64,000 nt of DNA from contig NC_057319.1 of assembly GCF_000687475.1 (NCBI RefSeq), positions 2,108,001 to 2,172,000 of the forward strand, given 5' to 3'. A program made the position numbers and the translations under genes. A model generated the notes under the pieces. The model was not told the DNA's origin and searched no databases. It worked only from the letters and a program-made list of their open reading frames with translations. Below, one piece after another: positions 34,174 to 47,000 of the stretch. Origin of the DNA: Ustilaginoidea virens. Taxonomy: Eukaryota; Ascomycota; Sordariomycetes; Hypocreales; Clavicipitaceae. The first letter of the stretch is position 1. Each line of letters begins with the position of its first letter.

Positions 34174-37100
34174 CTCTTTAAGGATTTATATTAATAGGAT
34201 CGTATTATTATTAAGCTTAAGTACTCTTTATATTAAGGCCTAAAGGAACTTTTTGCCGCTTTTTTCGTTCGATTTAAGGAAAAATTTATATTTACTAGAA
34301 GTTTTAATTAGCTTAAGGAAGTTAAACTAGAATACCTCCGATCGGCATTTAATACTTATATAGCTAATAAGATTATCGGTCTTAGGGTCTCCTATTATGA
34401 TTACTACTCAGCAGTAGATTACCACCGATAAATTACTATCGATATTAAGACTAATTTGACTATTAACTACTAATCGGACTTAGCCTATTTCCGACTAATA
34501 TACGCCTAGGATTCCGAAGGCAATATATAAATATCGGGCATTAATAAGCTAGACTTAAAGGGTAATTAGTATGCTCTTAAGGCGATATAGGTTTTTAAAG
34601 AACGATATAAAGATTATAGGAAGAAAGGCTTTTACCTTTAGTATAACTCTCCTAAATATTAGATATTTATATATTACTTACTACTAGTAATCTGACCTAA
34701 TATAGCTAAGGTAGCCTCGCTTAATTTATAAGTTATAAAGGTCGAAAGTAGTGATAAAGATTAAGAAAAAAAATAGCCTTTAAATTTAATCTTATTAAAG
34801 GGCTTAAGATGCATATATAAACCTTAGCCTAATTATAGAAGGAATTAAAGGAGATCGCAAAACGAATAGATAAATACCCTTTTTTAGTACCGATTTTATA
34901 TAAATCCTATACCTTTATTAATACCTTAATCGATTTAGGATATAACTACTATAGCGCTATAAGCGAAAAAATAATATAATAGTTAGGCCTTTAATCTATC
35001 CGCCTACTATAATATAGGGAAATTAGAATAGTAGTAGATATTTAAAGCTATTTAGGAGAATATAAAGTAATGCACTCTTTTATTACTTATATCGTCTATA
35101 TAGCGATCGATATCGATAGATAGCTATTTATAGTTATACTTTATATTATCCCGGGCTTTATATACGATATTATCCTTAGGATACTTTAGATAGAGTATTA
35201 TAATATTATACTATAGGCGAAGTATTATTAATTAAAGATTAGATCGGTAGGTAGCCTTATTATTAAGGAATCGATAAGAAAATAATAGGGTCTAATTATA
35301 GTAAATATCTTTAGCTTAGTCTTTTATAGTATACTAAAGTAAGTGAAATACTTTAGGGATTAATCGATTTCCTTTATAGCGATAAGCTTATAGGAGATAA
35401 TATATATCTTCTATATTATGCTACTACTTTATTAAGATTCTACCTTACGATTATAAGAGCTATAGGTGCTTTTAATAGAATTATAGGAATTTACCGATCT
35501 TTTCAATAAAGAGAAAGCTTTTAATCTCCCTCTACATTAGGGTATATTAGACTCTTATATCTAATTTAAAAAGATTGCGGATAAGAGCTAATTAGACTTA
35601 CCTTAGGGCCTATTATATAATATACTATAAGACTAATTATTTAAGGTTTAGAGATAAGTAATTAATCTAATAGATAAAAAATAGATTTAAGTAAGCTTCT
35701 TATCGGTAGTAGTATTAATCCTATTAGCTAGGAAGGGGAATAGTAGGTAGCAGTTTTATATCGATTACCAGGCCCTTAATAAGGTTATAGTCTAAAACTA
35801 ATATCCCCTCCTTTTAATTAAAGAGACCTTATAATCCCTCTCTTAGGCGAAATAGTTTACTAAAGTTAATATATATATAGCGTTCTATAAGATATATATT
35901 ATAGAGGGCAATAAATATTTAATTATATTTTATATACGATTCAGACTATTTAAATAGCTTATTACGCTATTTAATCTAACTAAAGCCCCTACGACCTTTT
36001 AAAGATATATTAATAGGGCCTTAGGGAATACACTAAGAGATTTTATAACTACCTACCTTAATGATATTTTAATCTATACTAGGGGATTAAGGGCGGACTA
36101 TATAGAGTATATTAAGGAAGTCTTTCGATAATTACAAAAGGCTAGCTTAAATTTAGATTTTAATATATATAACTTTATAGTAAAAGAGGTTTAGTACCTA
36201 AGATATATTATAACGGCCGGAAAGGAAATCTATTTAGACCCTAAAAAGATTAAAGCTATCTAGAACTAGGAAGTATTTATAAAATTAAAAGGCGTTTATA
36301 GTTTCCTTAGTTTTGCTAACTTCTATTGCGATTTTATTTTAGATTTCTCCTGCTTTATTAACCCTTTAGTTAGGTTAATAAAAAAAGGGGTTTTATTCTA
36401 ATAGTTAGATGAAGAAAAAGCGGTATTTTAAGCGCTTAAGTAGTATTTTATATTATCTCTAGTTCTCGCCTAATAGGACCCTAATAAGGAGACGGTCCTT
36501 AAGGCAGATAGCTTTAGTATAGTATTTAATAGCTATCTATTATAGATCGGAGAGGATAATATACTTTACCCTATTATATACTATTCTATTTGCTTATTAG
36601 ATACAGAATAAAATTATACTATATACAATAAGGAATTCTTTATTATTATCTTTTGCCTTAAGGTGTAATTAGTAGAATTCCGCTTAATAGCCTCCCCCTT
36701 TATTATCTTTACCGACTATAAGAACCTAAAGTATTTTGCCTAGCTATAAGAAATATCTAAGCGATAAGCCCGATAGGTTAAAACTTTAATACTCTTTAAC
36801 TTTTATTTTTAGTATAAGCCTAGGTTATAAGCCTAATACCCTAATATGCTTTTTTAGCGGGAATAAGAGGCAAATAAGGTAAAACTACGAATCGGCTAGA
36901 TTTTAAAACTACTATTTATTTTAGCACTCGATATAGATAAGATAAAAAGCGAGAAGATATTAATTTTAGCCTTAAAGACCACCTTACCCTATAGTTTATA
37001 TATCTTTACTAATTTTTACCTTTAAATTATTTAGGACTAAGCGATATCTAAAGATAATATATATTGGGCCTAATAGATAGTAATTGCGAATAGGGAACGA

Positions 37101-38600
37101 TAATTTCTAATAGAGGTAGTAATATAAGAATAAATTATTAATTATACCCTAAATGCATATAGTATACTCTTTTACTGGGTATAAGTATAGCTCCTATCGT
37201 TTAAGCCCCTAACTATTATAGTAATCTAATATTACTATAACTTACCTATTGCAGGCTACTTAGGGAAAAATACTACCTTCTAATTATTATAATAAGATTA
37301 TTACTTCGATAATATATCGTCTAAGGTAGTAAGATATATTTAGAATTGCCGATACTATAGGGTGCATAAGAGCCGTTAATTGCGCTAGGGCTTGCTATAA
37401 CTACTACTAATTATAGACTACTTCTAATCGTAAATATCGGTCGACTTTATAATTAACCTTCCTACCTACAATATATCTAACCCGCGATTCCTTATAGTAA
37501 TAATAGACCGCCTATTAAAATATATCTAGCTAGAAGCTATATATTTAATAAAAGTAGAAGACTATATAAAGTAATTCTAATAGTATTAGTAGCGTTTTTA
37601 TAGTTTTCCTAAGGAGATTATTAGCAATTGAGATTCGGATTAAATAGGCTAATTTTAGTCTATACTTTATAAATTAGCCGGGACTAAGCAATTTCTTTCT
37701 ATAGTATACTATCCCTAAACCGATAGTGGTATAAAGCGAATAAACTAAAAGGTATAGGCAGTCCTCCGTATTATAATTTCCTTTAATTAATATAATTAGC
37801 TAAACTATCTCGCAGTATATTAACTTATATTAAATAACTAGATATTATCCGTTACCGGGTTTAGCCTAAACTAGCTGCTTAATAGGTTTAATATTCTGAT
37901 TATCGCCCTGCCCCTAAAGATAATCTTAAGCTTAACTACCCTAAAGGGGTATATAGCTTTCTTTTTTAATAACCTTAAAGAGGGATAGGAATTAGCTTAA
38001 GCCGCTATTGCTTTTATATAGTAATAATAGTAAGATACCACTAATTATTTATAATATCCGGCCGAATACTTTTAGGTCGGCAATTAAGTATAATTAAACC
38101 TCTAGAATATTAAAACGAACCGCCTATATAAAAAGCTCGATTAGGTCTTTACTAAATATATTATTATTACTATCTTATTACTACTTAATTTCTAGCTTAA
38201 TATCCTATAGGGTATCTATTTAATTTTTTATATTAACTTAATTGAATGGGCCGCTTTTAATCTATTATTTAATTAGGTAATAACCGATATACAACCTAAG
38301 CCTTTATTTATCCTCCCCTAAGACTCTATAAACCTATATAAATAATATAAGGTTAAGGAGATACTTATGGCGAAAAATATATAGGGTTAAAGATAGAAAC
38401 ATAATATACTTATAAAGTAGAAAGGGTACGATTTACCGATATAAGAACCCCTAGAAAACTTTAAAGATACTACTATATAAGAAATATTTAAGGCTAAATA
38501 GGGGGATATTAGGACTTATAATAAGCCTAACTAGGTCTTAAAATAGGGTCTATTAGACTAATAAATAATACCGAATGCCTACTACTATAAAAAATAAAAT
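34174..38600 (+). pseudogene. gypsy-1 gag end and pol (protease, RT, RNase H, integrase, chromodomain), decayed
   Basis: Gag continues to about 34800. A protease-like ...LIDLG stretch is near 34930. The RT catalytic motif reads YLND at 36054-36065 where YLDD is expected. RNase H starts near 36480 (KADSFS). The integrase zinc-binding region (GYLGKNTTF...NC) is at 37240-37370, and the core begins VDFIINLP at 37440. The segment expected to read TDGQTERVNQ reads TDSGIKRIN near 37710, so the catalytic Glu codon has become Lys (G to A). A chromodomain-like end is at 38340-38470 (KVKEIL, IK-stop-KGYD, EPLENF), which identifies it as a chromovirus. The stops are TAA/TAG. Confidence 0.85.
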
Positions 38601-38979
38601 AAAATAATAAAAACACACCTAAAAAAAAAAAATATAATATAATAAACTAAACTGGGGCCGATATAGGCTTAACCTTAATATACCCCTTCTTAGGGCTACT
38701 TTTTATCTCTTTAAGCCTCCTCTTATTCCTATAGTAGTATATAGGCTAATAGCAGTGGGGGTCCTTATGGGGTAAAGCGCGTATATAAGCTATATATTAG
38801 ATAGGGATAATTCCTTATATATCTATAATATAATAGAGTCTATAGGATACTATAAGGCGAATATAGTAGGGGCATATTAAGAGACGATAAGACCCCTTAA
38901 CGAGATAGGGCTAGATAATATAGAGTCTATAGTAGTAGCTATAATAAAGATAGTAAAGGCGTAAGGGGCTATAGAGCGG

Positions 38980-40050
38980 GGTCTGCCTACTACTATAGGG
39001 GTTATACTAGATAACCTTATACTAGCAGCAGTAAAGCCTTTGCGTAATATTAGCCGCCCTAATTATATAATAGTTCCCCCCCTATATAATATATAGGGAG
39101 GGCGGGCCGAGATAGGGGTAGGGGCAGTTAGGGATATTAAGCTTTAATTTAGTACTACTCTATCTTAGTATAATATTCCCAGGCTTCTACTTATATCTCC
39201 CTTATAATATTTAGAATAAGAGTAAGATCTATAATAGATCTAGCCTAGCGCCGCGAGGGCGTTAATACTATAGATACAGTAGAAACTATACTAGCAGTAT
39301 CTTTTGGCCTGAATGCTAAATATAGGGCACTAGGGGCTACCTACTTAGCAGTAAAAGCGCGATACTATTAATTATTTAAAGCCTGAAACTCGGGGGTAAG
39401 GATAGCGGTATATGCTTTTTATATATCTATCTTAGGATAAGCAGGCTTTATAATAGCCCTCTCCTCTTTTATTGCTTTAATCTAGCTATATAAGATGCGT
39501 TATAGTATAGGGTTCCCTATAAGATACTAATCAAGCTATATATAGGATATATAAGAATTGGCGCAATTTTTGCACCCTTTAGCTCTCCTATAATGCTTAT
39601 ATATAGGCAACTCTCCGGTCGATTATATACGCTTAGTGCATCTATTATATAGAAACTTTTCGTCTTTTATATACTAATACTCTTTATCTAAGGAGTCCCC
39701 CTCTAAAAGATAGTTATTAGCGGTGTAATATAGCTTCTAAAGATGAGTAAAGCTTAATCCCTCCCTAGTAGGGGCACTTTTAGCGGTAAATAAGGATATA
39801 TTTAGGCTCTAAACGGGGTTAGTATAAGATACTTACGATAGAGGTAGGGACTTAAGACTTACTAATAAGCTTTATAATAGGCTAGATTAGGTCTTACTAT
39901 AAAAGGAGTTAGCAGCCGGTTGCAATAGAGATAGAATTCGGTAAGGAATACTAATGCAAGCGGGATAGAAATAATACTTCAACCGATTAGTATGCAATAT
40001 AGGCTTAATATAGGATAAAACTTATAACGATAGGGACCTTCGATATTTAT
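38980..40050 (-). pseudogene. Antisense gene of gypsy-1 between pol and the 3' LTR, decayed, unknown function
   Basis: On the strand opposite to gag-pol, one frame reads coherently for about 300 codons, interrupted only by TAA/TAG. Landmarks are RLKYYFYPACISIPYRILSL (about 39900-39965), NYLLEG (39698-39715), IKPAYPKIDI (about 39440), TAILTPEFQALNN (about 39370-39410) and EAWEYY (near 39170-39185). The same order and many of the same residues occur in gypsy-2 at 40740-41600. I do not recognise the family. The frame converges on pol, so it would need its own promoter, possibly near the 3' LTR. It cannot be intact as it stands. Confidence 0.6.
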
Positions 40051-40436
40051 TAATAGCCTTAATAAGAAGAAAGGAAGAAGGAAAAGAGCCCTAATAAGGA
40101 AAAATAAAGACTATAGGGAGATTTCCAGCCAGCAGCTAGCGAAATTTTTTTCATAACGTTCCTAGCTATATTAATTAACCTCTAGTTAGCGGCGCGATAA
40201 CGAACTTCTATATGCTTCCACTATACTATTCCCAATTAATGACTGTACGACTCCTATTAATTGTATAGCTATATCTACTACGGTTATAGACGAATCCTTC
40301 CTATACCTGGCAATTAGCCTATATACGGATTTAAGGATATCGCGATATAGTAATCGGCGATATAATTGGTCCCTAGCGGAGGATTAATTAATGATAAAAG
40401 GCGATTTTTCCGACTTTAAGGCGGAGAAGGGGGATA

Positions 40437-40677
40437 TATTACGGGCTCGGGCTATGCCCGCGCTATAATATAGCTAGGACTCGGGCTACGCCTGCGATTA
40501 GCCTCAGGAGTATCGGTATAGGGTTACGAGGGCTCGCTAAGGACTCGGCCCGTGCTATATATGGGTATAAATAGGCTACTTAGAGGCCCCTATTCGGGCC
40601 CTCTCTTTTTCCTCCTTAGTCTATTTAATATATTCATTCGACGCCTATTCGCAGTAGCCCTAGGGCCAGTCCTTTAT
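40437..40677 (+). repeat. 3' LTR of gypsy-1 (LTR family G)
   Basis: It begins TATTACGGGCTCGGGC after a polypurine tract and ends CCAGTCCTTTAT, followed by the AATAG duplication. The open frame at 40552-40737 crosses the LTR boundary and is not a gene. Confidence 0.9.
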
Positions 40678-40739
40678 AATAGACTAATTACTTATATATT
40701 CTCTAAAAGGCTATACTCTATCTCTACCTATATTTAATA

Positions 40740-41600
40740 TATATATCGGTTCGAGCCTAATGCGACTCTATATTCCCTTAATTAACTGCATTACGACCCT
40801 AAATATATCTAAGCCAAACCCTAGTAGCAGCTAAGCTATAGGCGGTATAATAACCCCTATAGAATTTAATATTATAAAAATCCTGCGATCTATAAGCGGT
40901 TTAACCGCTCTATCTATTAAGCGCTTTAGCCCTTTAGAGCGTAAACGCAAGCTATAATATACCGTAGGTAACTACTTATTAGAGGGTAATTCCTCTAATA
41001 AAGAGCACGAATACGCCTATAATAAAGAGTTTTTATATAAGCGATATAATTAAAAAATGCAGGCGATTGGTATTCTCTCTATTTATATGCGAAAAGGTAA
41101 AAATAAGGGCTGCTCTTACTACTAAAATATATATAGCTTATATATATAGCTCGACTTTAAGCTTACTAGCAATCTTAAACTCTAGTAGATCTATTGGGCG
41201 TAAATTAAAGCTTATAAAGAGGGCACTACTATTATTAAACCTATATATCCTATAATCGAAATAATTAAAACCTAGGCTACTATCCTCTCGCCCTCTTTTC
41301 GGGCCCTTAATAACTAATAGCGGTATACTATAGCCGCCGATTAAATAATTCCCTACGTTTTATATTTTACTTTTAGTCCCTATAGTGCCGCCGATAAGGC
41401 ATTAATTAATATCTTTTAGGCTATAATTTTCTCCTACCGCTAAGCCGGATCGGTCGTCGATTTAGCCCCTATATTAAGTATAATACGGGATATATAACGA
41501 AAGGCCTAGGAGTATTATGCCTAGCGGCTTTTATCTGGCCCTATTTAGCCCCCCCTCCCGCCTGCCTCCTACTAATCTATTACACTAGGGAACCGCCTGC
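40740..41600 (+). pseudogene. Antisense gene of gypsy-2, decayed, homologous to the gypsy-1 antisense gene
   Basis: It lies on the plus strand, opposite to gypsy-2 gag-pol. A candidate start, MRLYIPLINC, is at about 40760. Landmarks follow in order: FSPLERKRKL (about 40925-40950), NYLLEG (40970-40987), KEFLYKRYN, IIKPIYPIIEIIK, TILSPSFRALNN (about 41280-41312), VVDLAPILSIIRDI (about 41455-41495) and EYYA (about 41510). The stops are TAA/TAG only. The spacing from NYLLEG to EYY is about 540 nt here and about 528 nt in gypsy-1. The C-terminal limit is unclear: the frame may extend to about 41990, or shift near 41620 to a frame with a short Ala run. The product is unknown. Confidence 0.6.
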
Positions 41601-42646
41601 CTATAAGCAGGGTATATAAATTCCCCTAAAGGCCTAGCTATACTATCCGCCGCAGAATGCCCTAGCGCTATAATAGCCTTAGCCGGCACTACTATATCCC
41701 CTGCTGCTGCTGCTGCAGATCCTATTGCGTCCTTAATAGGCCCTATTATAGCCCCTCCTATATTCCCTATATAATATATCCCCTAGAATACTATTATATT
41801 AGGGTTATATAGGCAACTATCCGCGCCAAGCTTACTCGCTATATATACGCCCGACCTCCTATAGATACTACTATAAGGGTTATATATAGCCGCCCTTATT
41901 ACTACCGCCCTTATAGTAGTAGCCGCTATAAGGGTACGCCGATCCTAATAGTGCTAAAAAGGGCCTATATAATAATAAATATAATAGTTATAATATAAGA
42001 GAGGGGGGAGGGTAATACTAGCCTAGGAGAGGGGTAGATAAGCTAAATATTTTTTTTTAATATTTTAAGGGTTTTTTTTTTATAAGTAGGCATTTTAATA
42101 TTATTTATAGGTCGAGTTAACCTTATTTTAATAGCCCGGCAGGCCTATTATTATTATTATTAAATTACGCTAGAGGCTATTTAAAGCTAAATAACCTATC
42201 TAGTACTTCTATATAGATAATTCGGAAAGGGAAAAACCCGGTAGCCAGGAGGAAAACCCTTCCTGCTTTCTTAATTTCTGCTTTTTATCGCCCTATATTA
42301 GGGGCGGTAGGTATCTAATACGTAAGAGAATAGGGTGCGCAACCGCTTAGGACTATATCTAGCGGTATTATATAGGAAGAATATAAGCGAGAAGTCTTAG
42401 AATATCGGGTCTAGATTAATAATCTTATTGGGTAAGAAGTAAGAGGAGGGTGAAGCTAGGGGGGTAGGGCTAGTAGCGCACTTATGGCGGGTATATTCTC
42501 GCCAGGCGCGCATCTATAGTGGCCTAGGCGCTTCTCGGTATATATTAATTTTTAGGTCGGAAGAGGAAGTAAGCTAATTTTAAAGGTTAAAGCGGGCGGC
42601 CTTAGGCATTATATTAGTATATAGGTTAACAATACCCCCCGATTTA

Positions 42647-42961
42647 GTGCCTTTTCTTCTTTTCTTCTTTTCCTTTATAGTGCTAATTTTAAAGTATATA
42701 ATAACCCCTCTATCGCAGTATAGGGCCGGTACTAACCCTATTAGTAGTATGGCAGTAGTAGTAGCGATAATAGCAATAATAATAATACTAGCAATAATAA
42801 AAACAATAGTAGCGAAAATGCCTAAGCGGTCGGCGATATTAGATAAAAGGGTAAGTATAGGTCTTACGTGCGGCGGGACTATAGCTAACCCTTATAATAT
42901 AGCCCGGAAAACTATATATATAGCCTTACGGGCTATATCTAATGCGCTTAGAGGATCCTAA
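42647..42961 (+). other. Open reading frame antisense to LINE-3
   Basis: A 104-codon frame homologous to 33333-33722. The shared blocks are MPFLLFFFSF, YIITPLS, AGTNPISSMA, KRSAILDK, ANPYNIAR and IALRAISNAL. It is open in two of the three full-length LINE copies. Coding status is unproven. Confidence 0.4.
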
Positions 42962-43899
42962 GCATTAATACTGCAGTTAATAAGGTATAGACTAGGTTAT
43001 ACCTACTTTTTGGTGAAGCTAATATAGGTAGGGACTAGTGCGGCCTGCTATCCTTATGCCCTTATAGGCAAAACGTATATACCCCTAGAGAGGACCCTTA
43101 GAAACCGGGTCTTAATATAAAAGCTCCTAAATATATAAGAGACTATTATTAGGGGGATAGAGGTGCATTTTCAATTCGTATATAGTATAGGCTACCGGCT
43201 AACTATCTTTAGCTTTAGGTAGATGACTATAAGGCCCTCTAGTAGAGGGCTAAATAGGCATCTACCTTTTAGGGGCGTAATCGGGCGGCGGTAATAGTAG
43301 TAGCGGCGGCAGTAGGGGGCCTTAGCGCTCCTAAAGTAACCTAAAAGATATTAGACCTTAAAGAGAGGAAGGTTTTTGCCTTAGAATAATAGGCCTATAC
43401 CTAAGAGGATATTACTATATTATTATGGGTTTTTTTAGCCTAAAAGGAGAGGGAGGGGGCTTTAGAGGGGGAGTAGATTAGGGATAAAAGGGGGGAGAGT
43501 AGTAAAAAGGGTAAAGGGGGGGAAAAGGGGGAAAATGCCCTTATTGCTGATATAATAACTATTAACTAGTTTCGGCCTATAGGGCCTAAGAGATTTACTT
43601 ATTCCTAGTATACCTCGTTCCTACTGCAGGATTACTATAAATATTATGCGGGGGCTATATAGAGGTATTTGGTAGCGCCTTTAGCTATACTATATTAGAG
43701 GGATTAAGCGAGCTAGAATTAGTTAAATTAGTTAATACTAAGTATCTAGCAAGCGATCGTTTATATAAAATACGGTTTATTAAGTATAATAGATATACTA
43801 TATTGATCGCGAAGTAAGCTAAGGCTAAAATTAAGCCTAAAGAGTATATACTTTTATCTATAATACTTTAGATAAAAGAGAATAATATAGTAGAGGTTT

Positions 43900-46800
43900 T
43901 CTAGGCTTTTCCTATAGTAATAGAGAGGTAATAATACTAAGGGAATTTATTAGAGGCAGAAAAGGAGTTAAAGCCGATTTTTTCTATATAGAGTTAAATA
44001 AGTATTACTAATTTATACTTCTATAGACTTTTATATAGTCGGGTTATTTTCGCTATAGATTAGAAGTCTAATGCCCTTTCGGCTGCTAGGGTCCTATACT
44101 AAGGGCATTTTGCCTTTACTATTACCTAATTGCTTTATTATTAGTTATACTAATCTTTTATTAATTGCTTTTTAGCTAAAAGCTAGCTAAAATCGGGATT
44201 AGGGAATAGTATATAGGCTAAGGATCTTTAGTAACCCTTCCTTCAATAGTATTAAAGTATTACTGCTATTACTACTAATATATAGTTAATCCTATCGGTT
44301 ATGCCTATTTTTTCTATTCTTTTAAGGAACCGCTAGTAGATATAGTTAAAATAGAGGTTAATTAGGGGTATAGCCGCCTTAGTCTTAAGGGTATTTAGCG
44401 GTATAGCCTTAAAGGCCTTGGTAATTATATAGAGGCAGGCTAATTATTTTATAGCTAGGGATTTTATAATACCTTTTGCTACCCCTCTAAAGGTAGTAGG
44501 GATATATTATACCCCCGCGCTAAAGGCAATAGAGGTCTAAATAACCTATATATAGACTAGGCATACTTCCCGGTATTAGTAGCCTTAAGTTAAAGCCGCT
44601 ATTACTATAAGCGCGAATCGCTACTACTTAAATTTCTTTACGATCTTAATATAGTATTCCCTCTATTTTAGCTTATAGTAGATTTCGACTCTTAAGAATC
44701 TAATATACTACTTTAGCTAAATTATTATAATCTTAAGCCGTATTATAGTCTTATCCGCTTTATATATATAGGTAAAGTAGATAAGCTTGCTTTTACTAAG
44801 GTTAAAATTAAGTCTGGCTTATTTAGACCAGCTATCGTAAATAAGCTATACTTTCTTAAATAGCGCCTTTATCTCCCCTATATCTCTCCTATAGGCTATA
44901 ATATTTATATTATTAACAAAGCCTAATATAATAATTAAGGCTACCTCTTATAGCCTCTCGTAGAATAGTATAATATAAATAAAGAAGAGGATAAAAGAGA
45001 GGGGGGACCCTTATAGTATTTTAGCGGTAATTAATAATTTCTTTATAAGCTATCCCTTAAAGTAGATTTATACTATTTGCGAATCGGTAAAGCCGTATAC
45101 CTATACTATAAGCTATAGCGGGAGCCCTTTATTAAGGAGTAGGTAGATAAGGCAGGTATAATTAATTATATTAAATACTGCTAATATATTTAGTTAAAGG
45201 AGTAAAGCGATCCTACTATAGTATTAAGTCATACAAATAATCTCTACTAGTATATTTAGTACTATATTAGTTAACCGGTTTGCCTTATTATCTATTTAAA
45301 GATCTAGAAGGAGGTTGCCCTTTTTAAAGATAGTAGTAAGCCGCTTTACAACCGCGGCTTTTATAACCTTCCCTATTAGGTTAAATAACGATATTAGTTT
45401 TTATCCTCCTGCCTTTAAGTATTCCTTAGGCCTTTTTCTAGGCTTCTATAGTATTATTACTTTAGCCTCCTAGAATTAAGCCGGGTAGTACCTAATATAG
45501 TATATTTTATTAAAGAGGTATATTAGGATTTAAACGAGTAGAGGGCTATATACTTTAAGGAATCCTACCGGGAGCCTATTAGGGCCTAATGCTTTTTAGC
45601 CTACTATATTGCATAATATAGTATATACCTCTTCGTAGGTAAAAGAGTCTATAGAGGGGAATATAGTAGTAATAAGCTAGGGGAATATTAGGTTAGGGAT
45701 ATTATTATAAATAGCTTAGGAGGTAGGGAAGAATTATTAGGCGAGTATTTATACCTTTTCTTTATATATTATTACTTTCGGGCTTAGACTGCTTTATTTT
45801 AGTAGAGGGATCTCTTTTAATTTAGGCGGGAGGCCGCTATATAGGCGAGCCTATTTGTCTAGAGACTATAGGTCGGTATTTTATATAGTTACTTTATTAA
45901 GGGCCTCTTACTATAATTAGCGCTATTCCTCCTAAATAATATAAGACTAAATCGCTCCCGCTTTTTAGGCAGCGCTAAGGTTCTCTAGGGTATAGTATAC
46001 TACCTATTTTCGGTAGGCCTTTTTTACTACTATTTAGGCTATTTTAGCGTAAGAGTTCTACTAAGGCTCTATACTAAGAGCTTTAGGTGCCCTCTTTAGT
46101 ACCGCGATATTAGTAATACTCTAGAGTTAGCCGGTAAGCCATTCGGTATATATATCTATCTTAATAGGGGAGTAAAGCAGGGCCCTAATATAGTAAATAG
46201 TAAGTCGGTTTTTTGCTTTAGCTTAAGTAAGGTATTAATTAAGGGACTTCTAGCTGTTTTTTAAAAGGGAGGCTTTTATATAATAGTTATCGGTCTTAAT
46301 ATATATAAACTAGGGGATATAATTAGACTTAATAAGGTTAGCGTTTTTAAGATATTTAACTATAATATCCGGTATAACTTATATATAGTCGATAGTGCTA
46401 TTTCTCTTTTTTAAGGCCTTTTTTATTATCTCGCTATAAAAAGTAATTAGCCTAAGCCGCTATTATATTATAAGTTTAAAGAGAGTATTAATATTAAGTA
46501 AGGTCTAGTCTAGGCTATCCTATAGAGGGTAATATATATTAAAGTCCCTAATAAGGGTACTATAGGGGTAGGATAGGAGCTTAGCAAGTATAATAAAAAG
46601 GGTTATTTAGTTTAGCTTATAGCCTAAGGAGTAGATAGAGTAGATATTAGTATATAGTAGGGAAATCTTATATTAGTTAGTTCCTTTATCGCTAGATTAT
46701 ATACCGGGCCTATACCACTTATAGATATATATTGCTATTCTCCCGCTATATGCTACTAATATATATCTTCTAAGGCTAGGGCTTAGTAGGGTCTATCTAA

Positions 46801-47000
46801 GCGTAATAGGTTTTTAGATCGCTATACTATTAGGCTCGTATTAGTAATAAAGTACTAGTCTTATAAAGGTGGTTTTCTTCTATATATTCCAATAGAGGAC
46901 TATTATTATATAGATAATCGCGAGGGGGTTAATAGCAGCGGTATATTAGAGGTAGCTATAGGTTGGGCATCTAGGGTAGGCGTGGTCGTATTATAGTCTT
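43900..47000 (-). pseudogene. LINE-3 ORF2 (endonuclease, RT and C-terminal region), decayed
   Basis: Minus-strand motifs: the endonuclease reads RDFNIYYPL plus stop near 46536-46552, with Gly of GDFN changed to Arg as in LINE-1. The RT catalytic FADD reads FVNN at about 44911-44922, inside a GFVNNINIIA block. Order and spacing match LINE-1 and LINE-2. ORF1 occupies about 47000-48400. Confidence 0.75.

Larger units (their letters stand above)
20340..40677 (+). mobile_element. Ty3/gypsy chromovirus gypsy-1 (plus), split by LINE-1 with LINE-2 inside
   Basis: It is inserted in gypsy-2 with target duplication AATAG (20335-20339 and 40678-40682). The LTRs are both 241 bp (20340-20580 and 40437-40677). 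The polypurine tract GCGGAGAAGGGGG ends just before the 3' LTR. Its internal parts are 20581-21166 and 34174-40436. The length without the LINEs is about 7.33 kb. Confidence 0.9.
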
